Shown here: positions 17,825 through 24,785 of the stretch, in pieces
How positions within the stretch are numbered: the first letter of the stretch is position 1
Layout of the letters: each line of letters opens with the position of its first letter
DNA from: a virus
Length of the DNA stretch: 30,749 nt
Strand: one strand, 5' to 3'
IMG/VR virus record: IMGVR_UViG_3300025133_000427
Coordinates: 1-30,749 of that record
Notes under the pieces: generated by a model
What the model was told of the DNA's origin: nothing
Seen by the model: the letters and a program-made list of their open reading frames with translations, nothing else
Database searches by the model: none
Program-made: the position numbers and the translations under genes

Positions 17825-17854
17825 ATACCCCTATTAAATTAATAATAGGGGTAT
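17825..17854 (-). terminator. Hairpin between the Ubl/56-residue genes and the E2-like operon
   Basis: A perfect 11-bp inverted repeat (17825-17835 and 17844-17854) around an 8-base loop. It has four G-C pairs at its core and is followed on the minus strand by TTTTAAATTTTAA. It lies 22 bases after the stop of the 56-residue gene and ends 17 bases before the ATG of the 571-residue gene. It looks like an intrinsic terminator, but the short distance means read-through, attenuation or mRNA processing is also possible. Confidence 0.7.
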
Positions 17855-17875
17855 GGTTATAGTGTTTAATTATGC

Positions 17876-18046
17876 TTAGAATGGATGATCTTTATCAGAA
17901 GATTCTTTAATGTTAGCTAACTTACCATCCTTTGCTTTTGCCTTATCGTTGGCAATATTTTGGATAGTTGATACCGTATTGTTAAATTCCTCTTCTGTTT
18001 TTTCTATTTCTAAGCTTAATGGTAAAAATTCATAATCTTTAGCCAT
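17876..18046 (-). CDS. Small acidic/basic helical protein, 56 residues
   Basis: A short gene found by reading the gap between the Ubl-like gene and the hairpin. It runs from ATG at 18046 to TAA at 17876-17878. The protein starts MAKDYEFLPLSLEIEKTEEE, is highly charged and mostly helical in its middle (KTEEEFNNTVSTIQNIANDK), and ends DKDHPF. No Cys, membrane segment or known motif is seen. It begins 8 bases after the Ubl-like stop, so the two are co-transcribed. Codon use, A/T leader and close packing are like its neighbours, which supports a real gene. Confidence 0.65.
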   Translation of the reverse strand: MAKDYEFLPLSLEIEKTEEEFNNTVSTIQNIANDKAKAKDGKLANIKESSDKDHPF

Positions 18047-18054
18047 ATTTAATA

Positions 18055-18330
18055 TTATTGATTAATTAATCCTGATTTTGTCTTACGGGCAGATAAAAAT
18101 AATGTGAAATCATATGATTGAATATTGTCATCATCATAACCTAATCCAGTAGGTAATGCATCTCCACCATTGCCAAATTCATGTTGAGTTTCTCTAACTA
18201 CAGCCTTCATATCACCTTCATATAAACCTTTTTGTTTAACCAAGTGTAATAATTCTGACCAGCTAGTAATATCAGCTTCAATTGTTGTTAATCCTGTTCT
18301 TTTTGTTGTAAATACTTTAATTTTTGCCAT
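18055..18330 (-). CDS. Candidate beta-grasp ubiquitin-like (Ubl) modifier protein
   Basis: A 91-residue protein whose pattern fits a beta-grasp fold: strand KIKVFTTK (3-10), strand LTTIEADI, helix SWSELLHLVKQKG (23-35), strand MKAVVRET, an acidic loop, then strand YDFTLFLSARKTKSG near the end. The last strand ends in KTKSG followed by a four-residue tail LINQ. The fold resembles small modifier or sulfur-carrier proteins of the ThiS/MoaD/Ubl group and the small protein C of PRTRC cassettes, which also sit near a ThiF and a JAB gene. If it is the modifier, removal of LINQ by the JAMM protease would expose the C-terminal Gly. There is one Gly, not Gly-Gly. The assignment is from pattern and context, not from a clear signature. 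The gene has a long A-rich leader. Confidence 0.5.
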   Translation of the reverse strand: MAKIKVFTTKRTGLTTIEADITSWSELLHLVKQKGLYEGDMKAVVRETQHEFGNGGDALPTGLGYDDDNIQSYDFTLFLSARKTKSGLINQ

Positions 18331-18370
18331 CTTAATTTTGTTTTTGTTGTTTTTATTTTAATTTTATTCT

Positions 18371-18610
18371 TTAAACTGCCTGAACATCAAGCTCTTCTGT
18401 ATATAATGTCATGAACTCGTCATGAAGATTATTTACATATTTGTAAATTTGCCTTGCATCTTCGTCACATACTTCAGTGTCTAATACTGCATTTTTTGAG
18501 TTAGTTAGTGCCTCTTCTAACTTAGTTCTAATAACTGCTTTGGACCAATTTGAGACATCTTCCTCAAATAGTTCCGTTAAGGAATCTGTTAACCCTTGAT
18601 TATAAATCAT
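18371..18610 (-). CDS. Hypothetical protein, 79 residues
   Basis: Family not recognised. Acidic (many Glu/Asp), almost entirely helical, with one Cys (about residue 48) and no membrane segment. It starts inside the end of the secreted lysin gene (11-base overlap), suggesting translational coupling, and is followed by a 40-base A/T leader before the Ubl-like gene. The location raises the possibility that it regulates or holds the lysin, but no sequence feature supports this. Confidence 0.6.
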   Translation of the reverse strand: MIYNQGLTDSLTELFEEDVSNWSKAVIRTKLEEALTNSKNAVLDTEVCDEDARQIYKYVNNLHDEFMTLYTEELDVQAV

Positions 18611-19046
18611 ATTTGATTTCTCTTAATTTATCTATATAACCCTTGTCTTCAGCATATGGTAAATCTTTAAGGAATTTATAATAGTCTCCTCCTTTGTACT
18701 TATATTGTACTGAATTTTTATAACCCTTGACAGATTCTGTCCAATGCTGGAATATGAAAAAATCATGCTCCCTTGAGTTGTATAGCCCAAATAAATTATT
18801 TCTTTTTCTAAAGCTATATGATTTACCCCAACCTGTTTCTAGTATGAATTGTTTTATTACAATGTCTTTATGTTTGACATTTAATCTATCTAATACGTAG
18901 TCCAGATTTTTCAGTGAAAATGATAACGTGTCTATAACTATTCGTGAGGATGCGTCCTCTATAGCACTATTATTATTTCCATCTGATGTTTCGCTAGGTC
19001 CCAAAAATGGGAAGGTAAACATAATTACTATTAAAAAATACTTCAT
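18600..19046 (-). CDS. Secreted glucosaminidase-type lysin (GH73/FlgJ-like)
   Basis: A 148-residue peptidoglycan hydrolase of the mannosyl-glycoprotein endo-beta-N-acetylglucosaminidase (GH73) family, which cuts glycan strands. Residues 1-18 form a hydrophobic signal sequence (MKYFLIVIMFTFPFLG) followed by a polar Ser/Asn linker, so the protein is probably exported by the host Sec system instead of needing a holin. The catalytic region reads QFILETGWGKSYSF (66-79) with Glu70 as the expected acid. NNLFGLY (about 83-89) and a C-terminal Tyr-rich part (YYKFLKDLPYAEDKGYIDKL) match the family. It is short, with no cell-wall-binding domain. Its place inside the replication block, next to the Ubl genes, is unusual for a late lysis gene. 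Confidence 0.82.
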   Translation of the reverse strand: MKYFLIVIMFTFPFLGPSETSDGNNNSAIEDASSRIVIDTLSFSLKNLDYVLDRLNVKHKDIVIKQFILETGWGKSYSFRKRNNLFGLYNSREHDFFIFQHWTESVKGYKNSVQYKYKGGDYYKFLKDLPYAEDKGYIDKLREIKYDL

Positions 19047-19079
19047 ATAATTAATTTGATTAATACTACTTGATAATTA

Positions 19080-19676
19080 TCAAGATTTAATTTTTTGTAA
19101 CCATTCGTTAATGGTTATGATCTGATACTTTAACTTAGTATCTCCTTTTTTAATCCCTCTTTTAGGTATATTAGTCCTGTACACTTCTTCTTGTATTACC
19201 TTATAAGGCGTGAAGGTCTGGGCAAATAACTTATCTGGGACTATCTTATTCGTATAAATTCCATATTTCTGGTACATCCACTTTTGTTTAAGTGGAAATG
19301 TATATTGTGTACTATTAGTTCTACCTGCAAATACTCCTTTAACATCTATATAACATTTAGGTTCTGGTCCACTCATTTTAAATGTTGAGTTATCCATACC
19401 TTCTAATCTGTTCATAAATCCTAAAATTCTACCAGATATAGACATTTTAATTATAAAATCTGGTGTATAAGTACAAGGTTTAAGTAAAGATTTCTCTTTA
19501 ATCTCTGTTTTAACCTTAGTTTTAAGCTTAGTTACTTTATTATAGGAGTATTTAATATCCTCCGATAACTCAAAAGTTTCCTCTTCATAAGTATAACTTT
19601 CTATAATTCCAGCTTTCTTTAATTCGTCTAAGTAGTATGAGAAATATAATTCTTCTTTGTTTTTATATTTGTTCAT
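19080..19676 (-). CDS. PD-(D/E)XK nuclease (DUF1064 / Holliday-junction-resolvase-like)
   Basis: A 198-residue protein with the order of a PD-(D/E)XK endonuclease. The N-terminal helix has NKEELYFSYYLDELKKAGII (6-25) with Glu8/Glu9. Then comes YTPDFII (70-76) with Asp73, and CYIDVKG (108-114) with Asp111 and Lys113. The layout matches the DUF1064 and T7 endonuclease I-like family, which cleaves branched DNA. A Lys-rich insert lies between the first helix and the catalytic core. It overlaps the phosphoesterase start by 4 bases, so the two are coupled and probably act together in recombination or in processing replication intermediates. Confidence 0.78.
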   Translation of the reverse strand: MNKYKNKEELYFSYYLDELKKAGIIESYTYEEETFELSEDIKYSYNKVTKLKTKVKTEIKEKSLLKPCTYTPDFIIKMSISGRILGFMNRLEGMDNSTFKMSGPEPKCYIDVKGVFAGRTNSTQYTFPLKQKWMYQKYGIYTNKIVPDKLFAQTFTPYKVIQEEVYRTNIPKRGIKKGDTKLKYQIITINEWLQKIKS

Positions 19677-20398
19677 AAATCTATTTCAAATATATTACCA
19701 TTACTTGACAGTAAGCCAAATTCACCGTCTGTAACTACTGAACCATTACTGAATATAGTGCCATATTCACTTAATTTTAATACTCCTGCATTTATAATAC
19801 CCTTATTGTTATGAATATGCCCAGATAAAAATAATTTAGGCTCTATTCTTAACACTCTTTTTTTAAGAGCATTGCATCCGCATCGTTCAATATAACTATT
19901 AAAGTTAAATGAGCTATCCATTATACCCCTTGGGGGTCCGTGAACAACTATTACATCCGTATCATCAGGTATAGTCTTCCATACTTTATCTAATTTTTGC
20001 CTAGCCTTCATAAAAGCCCAATTGCCAAATTGAGGTGTATGAGGACTCCCCCATATTTTAATACCCTCTATTGTAACATCTGAATTTTCTAAGTATATTA
20101 TACCCATTTCTTTCATCTTTTGTTTGACATCAAACAAGTTCTTTTCAAGAGCTGTATCGTGATTACCACCTACAAATATTTTATATTTTATAGGTATTTG
20201 CTTGTACCAATGTAAAAACTCATCAAATTCTGGTTGATTTCTATAGATATCTCTATAATTAGAAGCATCCCCAGAGTGTATAACCATGTCAACTTCTGGA
20301 ATATCTAATAAGTTGTGAAATCCATGAGTATCAGATATGTGCCAAACCTTTAGTAGTTTTGACTCCTTATTGTCAGGTTTTGTAATTTTTATATTCAT
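19673..20398 (-). CDS. Calcineurin-like metallophosphoesterase
   Basis: A 241-residue binuclear metallophosphoesterase with all family motifs: SDTHG (Asp23, His25), HSGDAS (Asp44), GGNHDT (Asn79, His80), VHGPP (His153) and SGHIHN (His194, His196). Candidate activities are DNA exonuclease, as in Mre11/SbcD, nucleotide hydrolysis or RNA processing. The protein is shorter than SbcD and lacks a capping domain, and no SbcC-like ATPase is next to it. The neighbours (primase on one side with a 4-base overlap, PD-(D/E)XK nuclease on the other with a 4-base overlap) favour a DNA role. The substrate cannot be read from the sequence. Confidence 0.88.
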   Translation of the reverse strand: MNIKITKPDNKESKLLKVWHISDTHGFHNLLDIPEVDMVIHSGDASNYRDIYRNQPEFDEFLHWYKQIPIKYKIFVGGNHDTALEKNLFDVKQKMKEMGIIYLENSDVTIEGIKIWGSPHTPQFGNWAFMKARQKLDKVWKTIPDDTDVIVVHGPPRGIMDSSFNFNSYIERCGCNALKKRVLRIEPKLFLSGHIHNNKGIINAGVLKLSEYGTIFSNGSVVTDGEFGLLSSNGNIFEIDL

Positions 20399-21399
20399 AA
20401 TAATCTATTTAATAATTCTTTTGTAGGAATATCTCCATGCTTTTTATAAAAATCCGAAGGATCCTTTGGCTCTCCATCAGGTATAAATACCATTTTAAGC
20501 TTGTATTCTATTGATAATTTCTTAGCTGCAGCTTTACCTTTACCGTTTTTTAAATCTTCTGGGTCAAATTCCCCATCATTATCATATAGTATTATTATCT
20601 GTTTAAATCTCTCTTGTAATTCTGTAATTTTATTAATTGATATACCTGCAGATTCTGCACTTGGAGCAACTGCTGGATATCCATATTTATATAGTAATCC
20701 TACATCCTTTAAGGAGCTTGTTATGACCACTAAATCTCCGCTAGGTGGTAATTGTTCCCAACCTTGCAAAGTGTCCAGAGAAGTGTTTGAAATCCATTTA
20801 TGTTCACTATTAGGTGACAGTATTTTAAACTCATTCTTTGGAAATATATAAGCATAAGATGGATTATTAGGCTTCATAGTTAAATATGTACTATTTATCC
20901 ACAAATGAGATATTGCACATATTTTAAAATGATTAAGCATTTCTCTTGTCCATCCAAATTCACTCCAATATGATTTATCTATACCTTTATTCCACTCTCT
21001 TCTTTTAATCTTTATGATTGTCTCTTTAGGTACTGATTTTTTAGGTACCCCTATTTTACCAGCCATACCCATTGATTTAGGTGTGATAGATTGCTTGTTT
21101 AATCCTAAATTAAAATCATTTGATATGACTCTTAGAGCATCAAAATAATTTAAATTATATTTAGTCTTTACAAAGTTAATCACTGTAAATACTTCTCCAG
21201 TACCAAAATCCTTGTAAAATAATTTACCTTCAATATCTCTTATGCCACAACTAGGTTTACTATCATTTCTTAAAGGACTACAGAACTTCTTATTAAGTGC
21301 TTCAAATTCAGGTATATAATAACTAAATACATCATACTCTGAAGTTTTCTTAAATATGTTTTCTTCTGTTAATTCTATTATACCTCCTCCTGTAAACAT
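20395..21399 (-). CDS. DnaG-type DNA primase with TOPRIM domain
   Basis: A 334-residue primase that makes RNA primers for lagging-strand synthesis. The N-terminal part has KKFCSPLRNDSKPSCGI (37-53), a shortened form of the CHC2-like zinc domain, and FKDFGTG-like sequence (YKDFGTGE, 62-69) typical of phage primases. The TOPRIM domain begins near 222: DLVVITSSLKD (222-232), VAPSAES (244-250) and IILYDNDGEF (269-278). In the first motif the catalytic Glu of the usual EGxxD is Ser (ITSSLKD), while the DxD is present. The end is compact, with no helicase domain; the DnaB-like helicase is a separate gene. A GAAA-loop terminator lies 26 bases upstream of the ATG. It overlaps the phosphoesterase by 4 bases. 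Confidence 0.82.
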   Translation of the reverse strand: MFTGGGIIELTEENIFKKTSEYDVFSYYIPEFEALNKKFCSPLRNDSKPSCGIRDIEGKLFYKDFGTGEVFTVINFVKTKYNLNYFDALRVISNDFNLGLNKQSITPKSMGMAGKIGVPKKSVPKETIIKIKRREWNKGIDKSYWSEFGWTREMLNHFKICAISHLWINSTYLTMKPNNPSYAYIFPKNEFKILSPNSEHKWISNTSLDTLQGWEQLPPSGDLVVITSSLKDVGLLYKYGYPAVAPSAESAGISINKITELQERFKQIIILYDNDGEFDPEDLKNGKGKAAAKKLSIEYKLKMVFIPDGEPKDPSDFYKKHGDIPTKELLNRLL

Positions 21400-21418
21400 A
21401 GTAATATTTATTGGTTAA

Positions 21419-21447
21419 TAAAAAAGGGGTGACATTTCTGCCACCCC
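21419..21447 (-). terminator. Strong terminator with GAAA tetraloop after the SSB-like gene
   Basis: In minus-strand RNA, 21439-21447 pairs with 21426-21434 (9 bp, five G-C at the base) around a GAAA tetraloop (21435-21438), followed by TTTTTTATTA. The one imperfect pair is G-U on the minus strand but A-C on the plus strand. It lies 27 bases after the SSB-like stop and 26 bases before the primase ATG. It is the most typical intrinsic terminator in the window. Confidence 0.88.
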
Positions 21448-21474
21448 ATATATTAAACTAAATTAAATAAATTA

Positions 21475-22125
21475 CTACCAAGGAGCATCTCCACCTTCAT
21501 CTACTGTAGTGTCTCCACCTCCAAATGATGATGGTGCATCAGCTTCAACCATTTTGATGAAGTGATACTCATTATTAGGATCATACTTTAATTCTGTATC
21601 AGCATCTGCCACATCTAAACTCTCAACGAATTTAAATGTTAAAAGCATTGGTTTAACAAACTTAATTGTTTTACCTTCATCATTTTCAAATGATTGCTCT
21701 TCTCCACCTACTGCAAATCTTGCTTTCTTACCTTTAAATAAAGATGCGATTGCATTTACAAATTCTTCTGCAGTATTTCCTTTAGCTGCATCATAACCTT
21801 CTCTTACTCCAACTTTATCAGCTAAAATAGCTAATCTAGCTTTTGTACACCAGTTTTTACCATCAGGATTACCATTGTTATCCCATGCTTTTGGTGACAT
21901 CCACCATGTTTCTACACATTTTTGTCCAATAGTATTACCATTTTCATCTTTTAAACCTTCTACAGGCTGAGTCATCAGCGTAAACTTAATACCAGGCGTT
22001 TCCTTTTGAGTACTTTTAGTAAACTCTACATTAGCAATAGCTAATTTATGTATTCCTGGTTCTACTGATTTTTTAGGACCTCTTTCTTTCTCTGTCGTAT
22101 CTACTCCACTTCCGTTAAAACTCAT
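21475..22125 (-). CDS. Single-stranded DNA-binding-like protein
   Basis: A 216-residue acidic protein probably coating single-stranded DNA at the fork. After a short disordered start, GIHKLAIANVEFTKS begins a beta-rich core (about residues 24-170), as in OB-fold SSB proteins of phages. The tail (about 190-216) is Gly/Asp/Glu rich and ends GGDAPW. It is like the acidic, hydrophobic-ended C-terminal tip of bacterial SSB that recruits partner proteins. No RecA or nuclease motif is present. The gene has its own long A/T leader and a strong terminator behind it, which suits an abundant protein. Its neighbours are primase, Sak4-like ATPase and helicase. The OB fold itself cannot be proven by eye. 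Confidence 0.62.
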   Translation of the reverse strand: MSFNGSGVDTTEKERGPKKSVEPGIHKLAIANVEFTKSTQKETPGIKFTLMTQPVEGLKDENGNTIGQKCVETWWMSPKAWDNNGNPDGKNWCTKARLAILADKVGVREGYDAAKGNTAEEFVNAIASLFKGKKARFAVGGEEQSFENDEGKTIKFVKPMLLTFKFVESLDVADADTELKYDPNNEYHFIKMVEADAPSSFGGGDTTVDEGGDAPW

Positions 22126-22172
22126 ATTCTATTTTTTATTTTAATTGTTTTTTTATTTATATTTATTTATTA

Positions 22173-22487
22173 TTATCCTTCTGGAAATAATTCTTTAGAT
22201 AATTCATTAGCTTGTTCAAGCTTTCTTTCAGTTAACTCTCTATGATTTATAGATTTTAAAATATCGTCTAATTTAAGAGGATGTTCACTTTTAGCTTTAA
22301 CTATTGCTAAGTCTGCTTCAGCTAATTGCTGTTCTAACTTAATTATCTCACCATTTAAATCATTCTTAGCTGCTTTTACCTTAAATGGTAACTTTACAGC
22401 TTCAATTACATCCTTCCCTGCTTGTAGAAAGTCTGCGTATGATTTACATACTGCACTTCCTTCATCCTTCTTCACTTCTTTACTCAT
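22173..22487 (-). CDS. Hypothetical helical protein, 104 residues
   Basis: Family not recognised. It is Lys/Glu/Ala/Leu rich, nearly all helical, with a coiled-coil-like stretch (about residues 43-98, ending NELSKELFPEG). It has one Cys (residue 14). There is no membrane segment or enzyme motif. It lies between the 142-residue gene (13 bases upstream) and the SSB-like gene (47-base gap), inside the replication block, so a role as an accessory replication factor is possible but not shown. Its leader contains the same TTAATTTTTAAATTTT string found before the 88-residue gene. Confidence 0.6.
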   Translation of the reverse strand: MSKEVKKDEGSAVCKSYADFLQAGKDVIEAVKLPFKVKAAKNDLNGEIIKLEQQLAEADLAIVKAKSEHPLKLDDILKSINHRELTERKLEQANELSKELFPEG

Positions 22488-22500
22488 TAATTTTTAAATT

Positions 22501-22929
22501 TTATTTGTTTAATAATAATAATAACTCTTCTTCTTTATACTTTTGATTTTTAGAGTTAAACATCCCAGTATTAACTGAGGTATTAGCCATAGTAGTAATA
22601 CCACTATTAATAGGATGGTTAATCCCAGTAGCCATATGTCTAGCTTGTTCATCATACCTTCCCATTTGTTGTATAGATTTCTGACTATATACATTCCTCC
22701 TTAGAACATTTACAGAGTTTGCTATTGCACTATCTATACTTACCATTCCTGGTGGAATACGAAGTCTTTCTATAGAATTACAGATAGTAGATTTAAATTC
22801 TATATCTACTTCAGAGGTTATATTAGATTCATATAACCTGTATATTATATTACTCCCTCTTATATATCTATCTATGATATTATGTATGGTAGATATTTCT
22901 CTACGTGAATAATAATTAGCCATTTTCAT
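22501..22929 (-). CDS. Hypothetical protein coupled to the Sak4-like gene, 142 residues
   Basis: Family not recognised. The N-terminal half is helical and basic (SRREISTIHNIIDRYIRG). The second half is rich in Asn, Ser, Thr and Met, and the end is EEELLLLLNK. The ATG at 22929 overlaps the end of the Sak4-like gene by 14 bases; an ATG two codons later (22923) is equally possible. Overlap implies translational coupling, so the protein may work with the RecA-like ATPase. No motif supports a specific role. Confidence 0.6.
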   Translation of the reverse strand: MKMANYYSRREISTIHNIIDRYIRGSNIIYRLYESNITSEVDIEFKSTICNSIERLRIPPGMVSIDSAIANSVNVLRRNVYSQKSIQQMGRYDEQARHMATGINHPINSGITTMANTSVNTGMFNSKNQKYKEEELLLLLNK

Positions 22930-23611
22930 ATTTATTAATAGCTTCTATTACTGCTCCCATGTCATTAGGTATCTTTGCTCCACTGAACATTTCAACAGGA
23001 CTCTTAGCCATATTAGTAGTATTATTCTGAGTCATAAAGTAATAATCTACTTGTTCTCCATTCTTTTCCACTAATGTTTCTAAAGTTATCATAAACATTC
23101 CTTCAGGTTTAACTACATCTTTAACAAGTTTTCCTCCTGGAACTCCAAATGAACTACTATCTACACCGTTAAATGTATCAGTATCAGTATGAGCCATAAC
23201 TATTACAGTTAAGTCATCCCTTAATCCATCTATCATCTTTAATGTTTGATAAACATTTGCTCCCATTTCAGTAAATTTCTTAAAACCTGTCATAGCAGCC
23301 TTTTCCATAAACTCTCCAATCATAGCGTATGTAATTGTATCTAATACAATAGTCTTTATATCAGGTCTTTTCTCAGATATAAATCTCATACTTGATTGAA
23401 TAGCATCCCATTTAGTTGTCTTGTAGTAGTTACAAGTTCCTGGATGAAATTTACCTTCCTCATTGAGCATTTTATAATTCTTTCTCCATCCTCTAAAGGG
23501 TGGATTCTTTTCATCTGGGCAAATGATAAATGTAGTCTTAGGGTCTAATGTCCTAAGTGCATACGTTTTACCAGTTCCAGATTTACCTAGCACTAAAATT
23601 TTATTTGCCAT
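22916..23611 (-). CDS. Sak4-like RecA-family ATPase (single-strand annealing/recombination)
   Basis: A 231-residue P-loop ATPase. LVLGKSGTGKTYALRTL (6-22) is the Walker A motif and KTIVLDTITYAM (about 86-97) the Walker B strand. VIVMAHTDTD (about 136-145) matches the sensor strand of the AAA_24/Sak4 group, a short RecA/Rad51-like family in phages that promotes annealing and strand exchange. It has only the RecA core, with no DNA-binding extension. The neighbours (SSB-like protein, nucleases, helicases) fit recombination. It starts 19 bases after the 134-residue gene. An alternative is another small phage P-loop NTPase, but the Sak4 layout fits best. Confidence 0.8.
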   Translation of the reverse strand: MANKILVLGKSGTGKTYALRTLDPKTTFIICPDEKNPPFRGWRKNYKMLNEEGKFHPGTCNYYKTTKWDAIQSSMRFISEKRPDIKTIVLDTITYAMIGEFMEKAAMTGFKKFTEMGANVYQTLKMIDGLRDDLTVIVMAHTDTDTFNGVDSSSFGVPGGKLVKDVVKPEGMFMITLETLVEKNGEQVDYYFMTQNNTTNMAKSPVEMFSGAKIPNDMGAVIEAINKYENG

Positions 23612-23630
23612 CTCTCTCCTCTTTATTTAT

Positions 23631-24035
23631 TTATAATCCTAAATCTTCAGTTAAATTCGTAATAATTTCTTCTAAGTTTCCCGATGAACCAGCAATAATT
23701 ATTTTATTAGTTATTTCAGCCTCATCTAGCACTTTAGCTCCTTTGCTTTTTAATATTGAGTCTTTAACTCTATCTTCGACTGCTCTAACATGTTGATAAA
23801 CATAGGTACCATTTCCATATTCTTCCTTAATCTCTTGACTAAGTTTAATATTCTTATTGTTTAGCTCTCTTACTTTAACTTCATTCTTTCTATACTCTAT
23901 AACTTTAGGGTAATCATTACGTAGTGCAGTGTTAATTTCTGTATCCGATACAGTTATCCCTTCATTATGAGTTTTTATTTTAGTCTTTATAGTATCTACT
24001 ATAGCCTCTATCTCAAACTTTCTAAGTTTTCCCAT
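23631..24035 (-). CDS. Hypothetical helical protein, 134 residues
   Basis: Family not recognised. Lys/Glu rich and helical, with a probable coiled coil around residues 50-75 (NEVKVRELNNKNIKLSQEIK) and a short Ser-Gly turn (IIIAGSSGNLEEII) near the end. No Cys, membrane segment or catalytic motif is present. It lies directly upstream of the Sak4-like gene (19 bases) and 19 bases downstream of the 73-residue gene, in one transcription unit. It may be a partner of the recombinase, by position only. Confidence 0.6.
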   Translation of the reverse strand: MGKLRKFEIEAIVDTIKTKIKTHNEGITVSDTEINTALRNDYPKVIEYRKNEVKVRELNNKNIKLSQEIKEEYGNGTYVYQHVRAVEDRVKDSILKSKGAKVLDEAEITNKIIIAGSSGNLEEIITNLTEDLGL

Positions 24036-24054
24036 CCCTCTATTTCTAATTTTG

Positions 24055-24276
24055 TTAATCTTCTATTTTATTTAATTTATGGTTCGTCCCTATATCCTCT
24101 ATAGATTCCCATATGTGAATCATCACTCCATCAGTCTGTAATGCTTCATCTAAAACTCCATAAGCTTCGTCATCATCACATTTAAATAGTGATTTAACAT
24201 CATCTACTGACCATAAATTTCCTACATAGTATCCTTTTTCTTTTAAGATACTCCTAGCTTCCTCTTCTTTTGTCAT
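24055..24276 (-). CDS. Hypothetical small protein, 73 residues
   Basis: An acidic protein with the segment EKGYYVGNLWSVDDVKSLF (13-31), then a helix with DDDEAYGVLDEAL. The pattern, a short strand with Asn-Leu-Trp followed by a helix, looks like a small conserved phage family of unknown role. It starts inside the end of the DUF3310-like gene (4-base ATGA overlap), so translation is coupled. One Cys (residue 33) and no metal site. Confidence 0.6.
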   Translation of the reverse strand: MTKEEEARSILKEKGYYVGNLWSVDDVKSLFKCDDDEAYGVLDEALQTDGVMIHIWESIEDIGTNHKLNKIED

Positions 24277-24611
24277 ATATGACCTTTTTTTAAAAGTTTT
24301 GAATATTCTTCTCTATAAACTGCAATTTTTAATATGTCCCTTTCTACTGGCGTATCAGGCTTATCTCCAATTCTTAGTTTATATTTTAGAATATTACCTT
24401 TTAGAAATCCAGCATATTCATTAAATGTTAAAGTTGCTTTATGGATAGCAAATGTATCTTTCATACCTTCCCATAACTCATAATGAGTTGGTTTAGCATG
24501 ATTATACTCAACTTCTACTCTTTCAGCTTCTTCTGATGCCTCTGCATGTGCAGGACAACTATTTAATGGATTAACTATGTGTATTTCTTTTTTATCTCTC
24601 TCCTCATTCAT
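24273..24611 (-). CDS. DUF3310-like protein (T7 gp1.7 nucleotide-kinase-related)
   Basis: A 112-residue protein. After an acidic start it has THYELWEGMKDTFAIH (42-57), then GFLKGNILKYKLRIGDK (68-84), then ERDILKIAVYREEY. This is the HY...GNxxKYxxR...DLxKAxxY pattern of DUF3310, the family of phage T7 gp1.7, which has nucleotide kinase activity on dTMP/dGMP. Here a nucleotide-metabolism role is inferred from family only, and matching is by eye. It overlaps the 73-residue gene by 4 bases and is preceded by the 55-residue zinc protein by 3 bases. Confidence 0.6.
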   Translation of the reverse strand: MNEERDKKEIHIVNPLNSCPAHAEASEEAERVEVEYNHAKPTHYELWEGMKDTFAIHKATLTFNEYAGFLKGNILKYKLRIGDKPDTPVERDILKIAVYREEYSKLLKKGHI

Positions 24612-24614
24612 ATT

Positions 24615-24782
24615 TTACTTAGTTCTAATTAATGCATGTTCTTGACAATTTTTACACCATCCATCTTCTAATACATCTGTTGAGGTTTCTCCTCCTAATT
24701 CTTCAGTATTAGGGTTAACCCACATTTTAATTTCAACATCTTCAGAGTTACATTCATCACATTTAAATTTAACATCTTTCAT
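24615..24782 (-). CDS. Small zinc-ribbon protein, 55 residues
   Basis: A short gene found in the gap between the helicase and the DUF3310-like gene: ATG at 24782, TAA at 24615-24617. Residues VKFKCDECNSEDVEIKMW (4-21) give the first CxxC (Cys8, Cys11) and GWCKNCQEH (41-49) gives the second (Cys43, Cys46), a compact zinc ribbon. It begins 3 bases after the helicase stop and ends 3 bases before the next start, exactly filling the space, which strongly supports a real gene. Function is unknown; nucleic-acid or protein binding is likely for such ribbons. Confidence 0.75.
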   Translation of the reverse strand: MKDVKFKCDECNSEDVEIKMWVNPNTEELGGETSTDVLEDGWCKNCQEHALIRTK

Positions 24783-24785
24783 ATT

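Noticed and set aside
12763-18330. A true PRTRC cassette
   Set aside because: The ParB-like, E and F members typical of PRTRC were not seen and the 571- and 271-residue proteins do not look like them; only the Ubl/JAB/ThiF theme is shared.
20501-20851. Plus-strand 116-codon open frame
   Set aside because: It is antisense to the primase TOPRIM region, whose motifs are clear; the long antisense frame reflects codon bias.
22509-22694. Minus-strand frame encoding a hydrophobic 61-residue peptide
   Set aside because: It lies wholly inside the 142-residue gene in another frame, which has better coupling to the Sak4-like gene; the hydrophobic stretch follows from the T-rich base composition.
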